64,000 bases of DNA, from the NCBI GenBank assembly GCA_036346275.1, contig JAYEVK010000246.1, forward strand, positions 62,001 through 126,000, given 5' to 3'. Made by a program: the position numbers and the translations under genes. Positions 47,372 to 59,228 of this stretch are shown one piece after another. This DNA comes from Otatea glauca. Taxonomy: Eukaryota > Streptophyta > Magnoliopsida > Poales > Poaceae. The number at the start of each line of letters is the position of its first letter. The stretch's first letter is position 1. The notes under the pieces were generated by a model, which worked only from the letters and a program-made list of their open reading frames with translations, made no database searches and was not told the origin of the DNA.

Positions 47372-48534
47372 AAATATGCATTAATTTCGCTTCTATGTCA
47401 TCTAGCAGTTTTTCTTCATTTGCCATAATAATGGCTGCAGATCGATGTCCGTGCTATTCGTGAGGATGAGACAATTGGGGTATCTTCATCCATGGCATCA
47501 TCATCACCGATATTGGCAAGCGCGCCTCTGCGGGGGCGTTTTCTTTTGCCTTCCTCTTAGCCTAATATGCGTTGATCACTTCCTTGGATTCTCGACATAT
47601 CTTCGACCGGTGTCCCCAAGTGCCGCACTTGAAGCACGCTTGGTTCTCGCTGTCCATACGGCTTGGTGTGCGCTTTTCTTTGTCATCCTCTTCACCGGGC
47701 TTTGGACTTTCCTTTGGCCCGAGTCCTCTCTTTTCCACCCCGCTTGCCCTTCTTTCTATTAATGGGCTTTCTCACCTTGTAGCTATTGGCATTGACTTCG
47801 TGCTGTGCCTCGTCTGTGTGGTGCGAGACATAGTTCTTGCGTAGAACATCGCCTTGCGATTCCACAACTTGCATTACATCAATCAGTTCGCTATACTCCT
47901 TGTATGCGTCCTGACGATAGATGCGTACACTCTGGATAGCATTTGGGTGGAAGGTAGAGAGGGTTTTCTCAATCTTCTCTTCATCAGTGATCTTCTTGTC
48001 ACATAGAGAGAGATTGGTACAAATTCTGTGCAAGGCAGAATTGTACTCGGCCACTGTTTTATAGTCTGCAAATCTCAGGCGCACCCAATCTTGCTGTGCT
48101 TTGGGCAAGATGGTGTACTTGAGTTCTTCGAACCGCTTCTGAAGTGCAGTCCAAAGCTCAAGTGCACTATCCTCGGCCATATATTCATTCTTCAGGGTGG
48201 CTGAGAGGTGGTGCCTTAGAAAATGCAGGGCTTGATCGTTCTGCTCAGCGGTAAGTTTTGCGTCCTGTGAGGACCCTAGACCAATCGCGGCGCGGAGCTT
48301 CTTGCCCCCAAGAACGATCTTCACGTCCGATGCCCAAGTGAGGTAGTTCTGACCGTGCGGGGCCAGTTCTTCAAACTCACGATTCACAATGCCAGACATC
48401 TGCATGATTTCAAAATTCTGGTTTAGATTACTGCGTGTAATCTGATAGAAAATGGTTGCAAAAACACAAAGTGCAGAAAAATAAATTGCTATGCATTGCA
48501 ATATTTTAAATAAAGCAACGGATTCAAAATTCAT
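47372..48534 (-). pseudogene. Copia gag with zinc knuckle, frameshifted
   Basis: The frame 47692-48534 includes LAPHGQNYLTWASDVK, LKNEYMAEDSALELW and YKTVAEYNSALHRI, the gag fold of Copia elements (UBN2 type). After a shift the zinc knuckle CFKCGTWGHRSKIC (C-x2-C-x4-H-x4-C) lies near 47593-47634. The end reads EKLLDDIEAKLMHISDYI before a stop near 47375. The translation start is uncertain because the frame is open upstream of the likely start GIVNREFEELAPHG. Confidence 0.8.
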
Positions 48535-48639
48535 AAAGAATATTCATAAAAACAGAGAAATAAATCTAGAAAAAATAAAAATAGAGCCAAATAAATCTTC
48601 TTGATTTCCTGGCAATTTTTCAAAATTTCCTGCAATTTT

Positions 48640-49520
48640 TCTGCATTTTTTCTTCTTCTTTTTCTTTCACTTTTCTTTCTTTTCTTTCTTTTTTTTTCTT
48701 CGGCCGAACGGCCAGTGGGCCTCCCTTATCCGGCCCATAGAACACACGCGGCTAGGGTTTCCCCTAGCCGCCGCCATTTTTTTTTCTTTTTCCCCGTGCG
48801 CGTTTCTTCTCTTCTCCCCCGTGCGCGTTTCTTCTCGCACCGCCTCCCTTCCCCCTGCTCGCCGCCAGATCTTCCGTGCGAGGCGACAGGTGGCTCCGAG
48901 CCGGGGCCGGTGGCTGGATCCATCGGGCGTGGCGCGAGGTGTGGCGAGCCGGAGCGGCCGAGGTGCGAGACTCACTGCCGTAGCGGGCGCGGCCGAGGCG
49001 TCGGGCGCGCGCGTTACGAGCCGGGCCGGAGGAAGTCGACGGTGGCTCGCGGCCGAGGCGCCGGGCGCGAAGTTTGGCGGAGCCGGCCGGAGGCGGCGAC
49101 GGCCGTGTGCCGAGGCGGGGCCAGCCGACCGACGCGGCTCCGTGTCGGGCGGCGGCGGCACGTGAACCGGGCGGGCGGGGGCGGGCGGCGAAGGTCGGGC
49201 GCCGCCAAGCGAGGCAAGCGGCGCGCGTCGCGGACCGAGGCGACCGGGCGGCGCGGACCGACGGCGGGCTGCGGCGGCTCGGCCGGCGCCGGGCGCGGAC
49301 GAGCACGGCGGCGAGGGCACGCGCTGGCGGCGTGGAGCCGCCGCACGGTGTTTCGCGCGTGGCGGCGCGAGGCCGAGGCCGACGGTGGCGCGCTGCTTTG
49401 CTGCTTTGCGGCGCGTTCGGGCGGCTGGATCGAGGCGGCGGGCGGCGGCGGCGGCGATCGGCGGCGACGCACGCTGCGTCCAAGACCGAGGCGACGTCGA
49501 TTTCTTTCCCTTTTTTTCTC
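48640..49520 (-). other. GC-rich leader between 5' LTR and gag
   Basis: About 0.9 kb dominated by GGCG/CGGC words inside an otherwise AT-rich element, bounded by pyrimidine runs (48655-48700 on the plus strand). It contains GCTAGGGTTTCCCCTAGCCG and GGCCCATAG, which look like host 5'-UTR/promoter words. All frames are Arg/Ala/Pro/Gly-rich and several are open only because of composition. I see no recognisable protein. Confidence 0.6.
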
Positions 49521-49729
49521 TGTGATGAATAGTAAAACTGTGTACTGTAGCTTCGTGCTAGTAGTCTTCGAGCAATCGCGGTGTAGCTTCGTGCCACGTG
49601 ACAAAAGCGGTACAAGATGCGTAGGATAGATGTATGCATAGAAACGACAAGCGTCTAGATTCAATTGCCAAAATCCTACCTCTCTCACCTTTCAAATCTG
49701 AACTCCGGTAGAGCTTCGTGCTGATAACG

Positions 49730-49955
49730 TGTTAAGGAACCTCACTATCGAATAGTCCGGGGTTCCCGAATAAATCTTAATTGGAGAACAGAAAGAGAGA
49801 GAGACGTGTTTAGAGAGAGCAACAGCGGAATTCTTTTATTGCTAATGATTGCTTGTACATAGGGGGGACCCCTCTCCTCTTTTTATAGCGCTCACCTAGG
49901 GTTTCGGCTAAGGTTCCAACATGGGCTTTCTATGGACCACGAAGGTTTCCCAACA
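49730..49955 (-). repeat. 5' LTR of the Copia element
   Basis: 226 bp, close to the other LTR with a handful of differences (for example TCACTATCG for TCGCTATCG). Followed by the GATAT target copy. Confidence 0.9.
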
Positions 49956-50114
49956 GATATCTCTAACTACTGGGTGGTTGGCTAATAATTGGTTAAGTAT
50001 TTAGTTAATTAATTAATTGATTGACCGAACAGTTGTTGCGTTCATTCGCTTTGCTCTGCGTAACGATTTATATCGATTAACTGTTTTCTCAATGTTTAAG
50101 TGTGTTCTGGTATA

Positions 50115-50620
50115 CTTATTGACTGTAGTATCTACGGTTGTTTAAAAAAAAATAACTACGGTGCACTGTATTTTCTTCTGGCTGGTTGGAGAGAAAGAGT
50201 AAATGGCCCTCTTTCTTTCCTTAAAAGGATGGAACAATGTAATTTTGCTTCACTAGTGTGCCTACAGCTTCTTACAAACCGGTTAGAGCTCTTTTACGGT
50301 ACATAGATTCAATATCAACGATTCATTCTTTTCGATCCAATGAATCAGATTAGCTAGAATTTATTTAAACTTCTTATGATAATAGAGTAATAGAATTTAT
50401 TTATACTTTTTATGGTAGTAGAGTAGTAAAAATATGTTTAATAAATCAATGCTAGATTTGATTTCTATTGTCTACTATATATTATCAGTATAATGCACCG
50501 TAAAATTTCTCACCGGTTAAAGACCACGTTAGAGGCGTGTGTGTTGCAGATTTTTATGCTTGTAAGCTTGAGTTTGTGGTTGCTGCGTAGCATCATTGTG
50601 GTAGAAATTAGTTCTTGTGT
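50115..50620. repeat. Segment also present at 54898-55145
   Basis: Shares CTACGGTGCACTG, TTCTTCTGGCTGGTTGGAG, TACAAACCGGTTA and GAGGCGTGTGTGTTGCAG in order with 54898-55145. It is longer here because of the MITE at 50286-50511. Direct orientation, 4.8 kb apart. Function unknown. Confidence 0.8.
50286..50511. mobile_element. Mutator-type MITE, 226 bp
   Basis: Ends GAGCTCTTTTACGGTACAT and, reverse-complemented, GAGAAATTTTACGGTGCAT. ACCGGTTA flanks both sides (50278-50285 and 50512-50519), and the paralogous segment at 55040 is uninterrupted with one ACCGGTTA. Eight or nine bases of duplication and GAG ends fit Mutator-like elements. Confidence 0.85.
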
Positions 50621-51249
50621 ACTGCGAATGGTACTGTGTTCAAGGCTACTCATCTTGTAGAATCTAGTGGCTAATGTATCATTCGTGCTTTTGCAGGTCG
50701 TTGTGTGAGCTGGTGCTACTCACCCTGATTTATGCTGCATACAGTTTCTTGGAGAAAATTTGTCATGCGTGACAAGGCGGACAACTCAACTGCTCAGTCT
50801 CAGAGTAGTTACTCCAGGCACACTCGATCAAGTTTCGCACAACAAGCTTGTTGAAGAAGCATGCCATCTATACGTAGGACATGTTCAGACTTTTTTGACT
50901 CATGGTTGACTGGATTGTTGGAGCACTGATCAAAAGTGCATGACATGATATTTGGTCGATTGCAGTGTGTTGGCTTAGCGATTTGGTGTTCGATGATGAA
51001 AGATTGATATTTAGGATTGCCTGCCGCCGACCTCCAAGGCTCCAATGCCGCCTGCCATTGTACTCCACTAAAATCTCCTTAGTCTTTACTGATCGTGAGG
51101 GTCAGCCAGGCCGTTTCAGGCCCAAGCTGAAGGGCCGAAAGGTAAGCTATGCCTGTTACCGACATTGCAGCGAAGATCAGGAGTCCTACCCCAACTTAAA
51201 TCAATAGATAGAAAAAAAATCTCCTATTTAGTGGAGGGCTGCTGATACC

Positions 51250-52695
51250 GAGGTTTGAAAATTCGGTTTCGGAATAAATTTCGACTCTGGCCGGATCGCG
51301 AAATATTGGCAAAATTTCGGAAATATTTTGGACGAAATTTGAATTTGATAATTCAAATCCGGTCCATTCCGGAGAAAAAAATCCGAAATTCGGCGAAAAA
51401 ACCCAAAATTTTGGGTTTTTTGCACCGGCTGAAAAGTGGTCTAAACGTTAACGAAAATTTTTTAAATTTTGTTTGGAGGTTCCTGACACATTGATGATGT
51501 TCCCAAAAAAGATTTCAGCTGATTATCACATCTGAGGAATTTTTCAAAATTCGGAGAGTGGTACTGTCCTGATAAAACACAGACCGACAAGTTTGATCCA
51601 AATGGAAAATGGTACAAATAAAGTTAAAAACTGTTGAAATTTTTTGTACATGGTTATGATCCATAAATAATATTCTCACAAAACTTTCAGCTGATTATCA
51701 CATGTGAGGAATTTTTAAAAATTCGAAGAATGGTACTGTCCTGATAGAACACTGACCGACAAGTTTGATCCGAATGGAAAATGGTACAAATCAAGTTATA
51801 AACTGTTCAATTTTTTTTTTCATGGTTATGATGTATCTATAATTCTCTAATAAAATTTTAAGATGATTATCAAATTTTATGAATTTTTAAAAATTCGAAC
51901 AGTACTACTGCCCTGTTAAAAGGCTTACCGGCAAACTTGAACAAAATGAAAAATTATGTAAACCATAAAAAAAATTGAAAATTTTACAGAATGGTGATAA
52001 GGAAGTTATTAATATCCCATAAAACTTGTGATTCGTTATCACACTCCAGTGAATTTATAAAATTCTTACAAGCACAGTACCATTTATGTTTTTTGATTTT
52101 TGAAATATAATATAACAAACGAAGTTCAATGCTTACATAGATTTGATTGACCAAAAAAACAAATTTTAATTTTTTTTAAAATTTATATAATGGTACTGAG
52201 TCAATTATTAATCTCTCACAAAAATTTTAGATCATAATCACACTCAAGAAAATTTATAAAATTCTGACAATATAACTGTCCCAATTATGTTCATTCTGTT
52301 TTTGATTTTTTAAAGATAACAAATGAAGTTAAATTATTTTTAATTTTTTTATTTATGATCCTAAACTAATAATAATAGCACCATAAAATTTTAAGCTTAT
52401 TATCAAGCTTTTAAAATTTTATAAAAATCTAACAGTGTTTTTGCCAAAATTTTAAAATGTTTAAAAAATTCGTTTTTCAACAAATTTTCATAGGACATGA
52501 CTTTCCTAAGGGTTATTGGACCAAATCCGGTCAAACTCGGCCCTAAAAGATTCAAAACCGGCCAAAAACACGAAATTTGGCGAAATTTCGTCGAAAAAAC
52601 AGAAATTTCGGGGTTACTGTAGCAATTTCAAATTTTTTTAAAAAAAATTCGGCCGATGCTTTAGATTTCGGGGTGGTCCGAAATTTGAAACCCTG
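51250..52695. mobile_element. TIR element with internal degenerate tandem units, 1446 bp
   Basis: Ends GAGGTTTGAAAATTCGG and, reverse-complemented, CAGGGTTTCAAATTTCGG. GCTGATACC is duplicated at 51241-51249 and 52696-52704 (nine bases; eight would fit hAT). The middle holds about five units of roughly 170 bp with CTGATTATCACA, GAATTTTTMAAAATTCG, GGTACTGTCCTGATA and GACCGACAAGTTTGATCC, growing less alike to the right. No gene. Confidence 0.8.
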
Positions 52696-52734
52696 GCTGA
52701 TACCTCCTTATACCTCCCTTGAGGAGGGTGTCGT

Positions 52735-53526
52735 TCTGGGTCGGGCCGTCATAGCACGGGCTCGTCGAGCTACATGCCTAAACTGTGCCGTGCCACCACA
52801 GTCCGATCGGTCCACCATGTCGTGCCGTGGTGGCCCGACTTGTCTTCGGTGAGTCCAGGCATGACCTATTTACTATTTATACCGGCTTTGTGCTGTGCCG
52901 GTCCAAACCCTGCCTATTTACATTATTCGACGAGAGGAAAGGAACCGAAAACGTACAGAGATAAGGCAGTGAACATAAATATTGGAGAAAATAACTAAAT
53001 TTTCTTCATTATTGAAAGTTACTGCCTTGTTAAAAACTTTACACCCAGTGTGAGGTACCCCAGTGCGGAGTGGTTCGGCACGCTGCTCTGTGTCAGTGAG
53101 TATGTACTCTCTAGTCTTTATTCTCCACCTTTTAGCATCTCTGTTGTCTCCCCTTTCTCTGTATTGCGAGGACCGCAAAAGGCATCGGACGTAGGGCAAG
53201 TCACAACATGACGCAATGTCGTGGTGGAGCACATCCGTGCTTGTGCTAGGACTATATGATGTGATAGCGATTAGCGTGCCAAGCATGCAAGCACAATTTC
53301 CACCACACTATCGTATTATTGTGCACGCAGAATAAGAGACTTCTTACTATTATTGGGGGTATTGATACTACCTCAGCGTAAATTTTTTGTACCTCCCAAA
53401 GATCATAAAAGGTCCCTGCAAAATGAAGAGACAGCAATGTAAACTTCATGTGAAGATGTGCTGTTTATTTCAGGAGGATATGCGTAATTTTGATCTAACT
53501 GGGCTCTACGTTAATGGTTCTAAGAG
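52735..53526. other. Intergenic with CGTGCC-rich repeat debris
   Basis: 52735-52910 has recurring GTGCCG/GGCCC words resembling grass repeat debris; the rest is unremarkable. No gene supported. Confidence 0.4.
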
Positions 53527-54588
53527 TAGGGGTGAAAACGGATCGGATACGGACGGATAATAGCTCTACCATATTTGTTTTCATATTTTTTCTCGGATGC
53601 GGATACGGATACGGATAGTCCGGATACGAATACGAATACGGATAATATCGAATACAGATACGGATCGAATACGAATCGAATCGGATACGGTTTCGAATAT
53701 TTTATCTGAACATGATAACCCCTTAGATTGTATATAAAAAGTCAATGAAAACACATAACTAGTTGATTTGATAAAAATGTTATTGAAAATTGAACAAATA
53801 TAAGCATTTTCATTCACTTAGACAATAAGTAGATAACATGTCGCAAATAAAATTACATAAGACTTAGTTTATCACACACATACAATTAGTTCATTATACA
53901 CGTAGATCATAACAAAAAAAAATGAAGGTAATCTTTACTCAAAGATACAAATGGAGGCAAACACATAACACATTAAAAGTTTGATAATACTTAAATATCA
54001 CGTCTCTAGAAAAAGTATATAACACTTATATGTAATAATCCAAGATTTATATTCTTTGTTGAATTGTGTTAAAAATAATAAATTATGTATTTATGAGTTT
54101 TTATGATTTTTAGCTACTTATTTAAATACTTTCCTATTAAGAATAGGAATATTTGAATTTTTGAGAAAATTTAAAATCTGATAAAATCTTGAAAATAATT
54201 TTTAAAATGTTAGATTATTTTTGTAACTTTCTCAAAAAAAATTCGTAATTTTTGGAGTTGGTTTGCTAATTTTAATAATTGAAACTTACTTTATGGATTA
54301 ATTAAATTATAAAACAATTCTGAAATTAAGAAACATTTTTGGGCCAGAAGAGTAGTTTTGGCCCAGCCCATATGTATATCCGGATATCCGATCCATCAAT
54401 ATCCGGATTATCCGATTCCGTATCCGTATCCGACGGATAGTGAGCTACCGAATCCGTATCCGTATCCGACAAAAAAAATCCGTATCCGTATCCGATCCGA
54501 TACTATCCGACAAATATTCGATCCGACAGAATCCGTATCCGAAAATATCCGGATCGGTCGGAAACTATCCAATCCGTTATCATCCATA
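53527..54588. mobile_element. hAT-like element with GGATACGGATAC arrays
   Basis: Ends TAGGGGTGAAAACGGATCGG and, reverse-complemented, TATGGATGATAACGGATTGG, 18 of 23 bases alike over the full TIR. Inside each end is an array of the hexamer GGATAC / GTATCC, inverted relative to the other end. The flanks share TAAGA. Similar in design to 17729-18464. The Ile/Arg-rich open frames are repeat artefacts. Confidence 0.7.
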
Positions 54589-54897
54589 CTTAAGACAGTT
54601 TAGGAAGACGAGCGTAACTAGCTCTTGGCGCATGTTGATCATTGAATAAGAAGGATGTCCCACCCCAAGTATTTCCCAGTACTCACTAGCTACAATTTGC
54701 AGCAAGCACAACGCTTGCTTATATAAAGCCCGTTTGCAATGCTCCATGCCCACTTCGATAAATTCAAGTAACTCACGTTAATCTCCATTAATTGTACAAT
54801 GGGGAACACAAGAAAACATTACTCAAATAAAGACAGTTGTGTTCAAATCTGTCTAGCTGTACTTCAGTTTTCACTTGTTTGTTTGGATGGGAGGGGA

Positions 54898-55145
54898 CTT
54901 GTTGACTGTACTAACTACGGTGCACTGCATTTTCTTCTGGCTGGTTGGAGAAAAGAGTAAATGGCTCTCTTTCTTTCCTTGAAAGGATGGAAGCAAGTAA
55001 TTTTCCTTCACTAGTGTGGCTACAGCATCTTACAAACCGGTTAAGACCACACTAGAGGCGTGTGTGTTGCAGATTTTTATGCTTGTAAGCTTGACTTTGT
55101 GGTTGTTGTGTAGCATCATTGTGGTAGACATTAGAACTTGTTTCA
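54898..55145. repeat. Segment also present at 50115-50620
   Basis: Uninterrupted form of the repeated segment; used as the empty site for the 226-bp MITE. Confidence 0.8.
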
Positions 55146-55730
55146 CGCTGATCTGTATCTGCAGCATGCAGTGGCGCCTCGGGCCGAAAACTAAGCGGCA
55201 ATAACTAACGCCAAATACTGTCCACACCGAAGTACAATAAAAAGCAAGATATCGAACAAAAGAATTGAGATCCTCCTGAATTTAAGAACCTAGAATTGAT
55301 GCTTATCTCTTACTATCAATGTTGGAAAAACATCGAAACAACTAGCTAATTATTGCCAATTACTGAACAAACTAATTATTCTATGTAAGAGTTCTTGGAT
55401 CGAGAACATTGTGCTTAACTAATGGAGCCAAAATCAAACTAATATATCAGTATCAAGAATAAAGGTTTTTGGATCAAGAATATTCACTATCTGTGTCGCT
55501 AAGCTGATCTATCGGACGCAAAATAAAATGACAATGTCTTCAATCTCTTCATCATGTATTTCTATTACATCAAATTGAGTCCAATCAATTAATCATGAAA
55601 CTTATAAATTGTTCAAATCATCCACTTTGGTTAAACTTACTATCACTGAGAGCAGTCTTAATATCAAAGAAAATTACCTTTGGGGTTGGAAATTGTGGAG
55701 CATTGTTTGAATGATTTTGTTGCTTCATTG

Positions 55731-55803
55731 ACCTTTTGTATTTGCTAATCAATTTAGCATTCCTAATGACCTTTTGTACTTGCTAATCAATTTAGCATTC
55801 CTG
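55731..55803. repeat. Two-copy 38-bp tandem repeat
   Basis: ACCTTTTGTATTTGCTAATC and following bases repeated once with a single early substitution (ACCTTTTGTACTTGC). Confidence 0.9.
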
Positions 55804-57312
55804 TAGAATTCATTCTGCTTCTCTACATAGGAAAGCAATGGTTAATTTTTAGTGAGGCCATGGATAAACATACGAGCTACTAATTAGTTATTCCGCACTA
55901 CAAATTATTACTAGCTCCATTTACACAATTACATAGCCATGAATCATATACAATTCACAAAGCATGCTCCACAATTCACAATTCATAATTCACATAGCCA
56001 TTGGCAATTCACATATCACAAAAGATGAAAGGAATTAAGGAACAAAATTTATCACCTTGTGGGAGGAGGTCGATTGACCATTGTCAGCACTCAGTACTGG
56101 CCGGAGACCACCTTGCGCGCAGGGCTGTGGTGCGGTCTGGCGGGTGAGGGCCGAGCGGTGGCCGGCAATGCGTCGTGGGTGGGACCCATCGTGCGTGGCG
56201 CAATTGAAAACACCTAGCAAACTGACTAGTATAGTTTGTACGCTTGTGTATAATGTACATGTTACAGAGTTACTTACAGGTATAACAGTTCTATATATTT
56301 TACCGGTTCATCATTTCTGGGACGTTACCATTGCAGCCTCAGTACTCAGTAGTAAGGCCCTGTTTAGGATGACTATAGTTTTTTTGAGAAGCAGCTTTAG
56401 ACTGAGCTGCATGGCCGAACGGCTAAATTGAAAAGGTTTGGTGTTTGGCAACCTGACTTTTAACTTGGTTGATTGGTTGTTCTAAATTAATAAATGTCTG
56501 AAATGCCCATAAGTCAAATGACAGCTTATTTGATGTTGTTTGAAGGGCATACGAGTAGATTTTTTTTGCACGTGACATACAAATATAAATCTAAGCATGA
56601 CACAGTATATTATGAATTTTCAAGCATCATATAACAAAATGTAACATATAAGTAGTACTTGCCAAGTACTAGATACAAAATATTACATATATGTAATCTT
56701 TGTTTTGACCTTAAGAATATCTATTCATATGAAATGATCTAAAAATATAGATTTAACTATCATCATGGTACGAAAGCAGCTGCAATAGCCTCATGCACAC
56801 CGGCCATATCAACATCATCGCTAGCAGTCGTAACATTATGCGCTAAACGGCCTTTTGACATTGCTCCCTCTCTTGCAAGGGGCTACTTGAATGCTTCATT
56901 CACACATGCATGGTTAAGCAAGAAGCATGTCGCAGAACAAAGTCATGACCACCGACTGATATTTGAGCAAGTTAGCTGCATTGTTTCCATCATAACAGAC
57001 TCAAAACACAATAAGATCATTGATTACATCTGACAACTTCTAATCCGTCTCTTCCCATATCCATATCCTACAAATACATTCGTTGCCCCAAACACAAGAG
57101 TAAAAACATCACTAAGTCAAGTACTAACAGGAGCAGCAACTAACAAAGAGCGGTAAATATTAACTCCTTGGCAACAGTGACACAGAATCGAGCATGCATC
57201 AATCCTCATCCATGGCGGTGGCGGCCGAAGAGACCATCTTGGCACCTTGGCCTTCTTGTGCTGTTGCTTGTAGAGGAAGGCCTTCTTTGTATCTCTTAGG
57301 GCTTAGCTCAAC
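55804..57312. other. Intergenic, no gene seen
   Basis: Includes a possible MITE end GGCCCTGTTTAGG at 56357 without a clear partner. The rest is AT-rich with no supported gene. Confidence 0.5.
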
Positions 57313-57468
57313 CTTTTCACCAATTGCATCCTGTGTGAGTATTGTATCTCCAGACATCCTCTCAACTACTTGTCTGGTCATCATCTCCTTGTGGAAAAAT
57401 GCAATGTCTTGCCTCAATACAGCTTCAAGGTACAAACCTTGAATGTGGGCAGCTTGTCTTTCTCAGGT
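57313..57468 (-). pseudogene. ABCB (P-glycoprotein-type) transporter exon relic
   Basis: Minus-strand reading ERQAAHIQGLYLEAVLRQDI, then AFFHKEMMTRQVVERMSGDT and QDAIGEK, the conserved piece of the first transmembrane domain of plant ABCB transporters, ending at a natural exon end (GAAAAG before GTTGAG). The codon where TGERQ is expected is TGA, a nonsense change, and no neighbouring exons are found. The full protein would be about 1200 residues with two ABC domains; only some 50 residues remain. Confidence 0.75.
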
Positions 57469-59125
57469 AATCACCCAATATGCAACCTCTGATTTCCCTC
57501 AAAAAAATACAACCTCTGACAAGACAATGAAATTAGTAACACCTAATTACTAATCCATACCTAACAGTACTTCTAAAACAAACTACATGTAGATCTCTTG
57601 GGTCATAGCTATTTTGGATAAAAAATAATATATAATGCACGAAACAATGGGTGTTTTTCGTCAAGCTTCCTAATAACTTAGGTGATGTCTACTTTTTGGC
57701 AAAAAGAGTAACTTCTTCTCTTGAAATTTTGGGATTCAGTTGTGGCTCCAATTTTGCAACAAATACCTAAAACAACAGGGTGACAAATGTTTAGCTAAGG
57801 ATGAATTACATAAATTTTCTTTACAGAAAGATGTGGCGAGGGTCCGAAGAAATTATTCATGCACAGTTCTGCATGTCTATAAGCAACTATGTTATTTCGT
57901 GCACCTGATGAATAGTATTATTATATATCACAATTTGCATGAAAACCACAGATGTGAAATTTTAAAGGAATCCTACTTCAGTGAAGCACTTGGGTATGGA
58001 ACATGGTACGGTAAAAATATGAAGTGTATTCAATCAACAGATGATCTCCCCACTTTGATTTCACTGTTTGTGAAGCGCAGCAGGGATAAGGGAACAAGAA
58101 AGTGATGTACCATCATTCAGAATTGCTATGATCAAGACCGTAAATAGTGGGAAATCAAACTACCATATGAGGGCAAGCAGCATAAATCCATGATGTATTG
58201 TAATTTCACACATCAAGATGAAAAGATCATACAGGGGATCATCAATGTTAACAGGAAAAGAGTCTTTTCATGAAATGCATGGTTAAAATTGACCTGTAGT
58301 ATAATCACAAACACCTAAGAGTAATGTTGGTAACCACAAACTCCTAAGAGCAATATTGACTTCTATGGTCGCTTCGTTCGTTTGTTCCTAGTGACTATTC
58401 AACAAAAAAATATGTGAAGGTGGATTAGCAAACACCTGCAGTATTATAATTGAGACCGCATAGATCTTCAAACACGAAGGTGTATTAGCAAACTAACGCA
58501 AGCAAAAAGTAAAAGAAAATCTTCCAGCAGTCTAGGGGTCGATCCAGTAGGCACAGTGAAGCACCTAATCAAGTCGTTTAATAAACTCAGTCTCAACCTC
58601 ACACTACACCAATAAACAACTTCACACTACACCAATAAACTCAAGGAACGCCACCTAATCCTAACACCAACGCGAGGGACAGATCGAATCAATCAATTGG
58701 GGACGAGCCCAAGAGGGTGAAGAGGGGTAGAGGGATTTCTCCCAATACGACGTCAGGAGTAGGAAAATACCTCGAGCTGGAGACAAGAGGTGGTGCTAGG
58801 AGCAAGCAAGAAGCAGGTGGGCAGACGGCCATCGAGGTGGCGCGCGGGCGAAGCAGATAGCCGTCAGGGCAATGGCAACCCTAGTGCTGCCCCTGTAGCA
58901 ATCTGGTGGGGGAGATGAACGGATGGGTGGGGAAAATTGGATTGAGTTTACCATTTTATATGTGGTACATGGTGGGTAATATTTTACCTACTTGAGGGGT
59001 AAACATGGAACTCCAACCTACTAAAACTGTGGGAAGCTTCTCCATATACAAATAGGAAAACAACTTTCGGCTTCTAGTTACAGAAAAGCCTGCCATTTGG
59101 ACAGCTACAGAAAAGCCTGTCGTTT
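57469..59125. other. Intergenic, no gene supported
   Basis: A plus-strand frame at 57740-58105 (121 codons) has no family features that I recognise. 58660-58930 looks like a GC-richer gene-start region on the minus strand (GGCTTCG-poor, CCACC-rich), possibly a dead promoter/UTR. Not called. Confidence 0.4.
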
Positions 59126-59228
59126 AGAACATGCTACAGAAAAGCCTACCGTTTAGAATAGCTCGAAAATTGTCGTTTAGAACATGCTACAGAAAAGCCT
59201 ACCGTTTAGAATAGCTCAAAAATCGTTA
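59126..59228. repeat. 53-bp tandem repeat, two copies
   Basis: CGTTTAGAACATGCTACAG and the rest of a 53-bp unit, containing AAAAGCCTACCGTTTAGAAT, occur twice in a row with three differences; part-units lie just before (from 59080). Confidence 0.85.

Larger units (their letters stand above)
43091..49955 (-). mobile_element. Copia LTR retrotransposon, complete but decayed
   Basis: LTRs of 224 and 226 bp, nearly alike, start TGTTAAGGAACCTC and end GGTTTCCCAACA on the plus strand. GATAT flanks both sides (43086-43090 and 49956-49960). Transcription is on the minus strand: leader, gag, protease, integrase, reverse transcriptase, RNase H, then a polypurine tract AAGGGGGAA beside the LTR at 43315-43323. 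The primer-binding region after the 5' LTR reads CGTTATCAGCACGAAGC. Gene order protease-integrase-RT-RNase H is that of Copia. Frames are broken, so it is not autonomous now; closeness of the LTRs argues for a fairly recent insertion. Confidence 0.9.

Noticed and set aside
48601..49629. Long plus-strand open frame (342 codons) and large minus-strand frames
   Set aside because: GC-rich composition removes stops in all frames; product is low-complexity Arg/Ala/Gly and lies in a retrotransposon leader.
53581..53817. Ile/Arg dipeptide-rich frame
   Set aside because: Direct translation of the GGATAC hexamer array.
57740..58105. 121-codon plus-strand frame
   Set aside because: No recognisable motif, no homologue in the window, AT-rich surroundings. 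Possible but unsupported.
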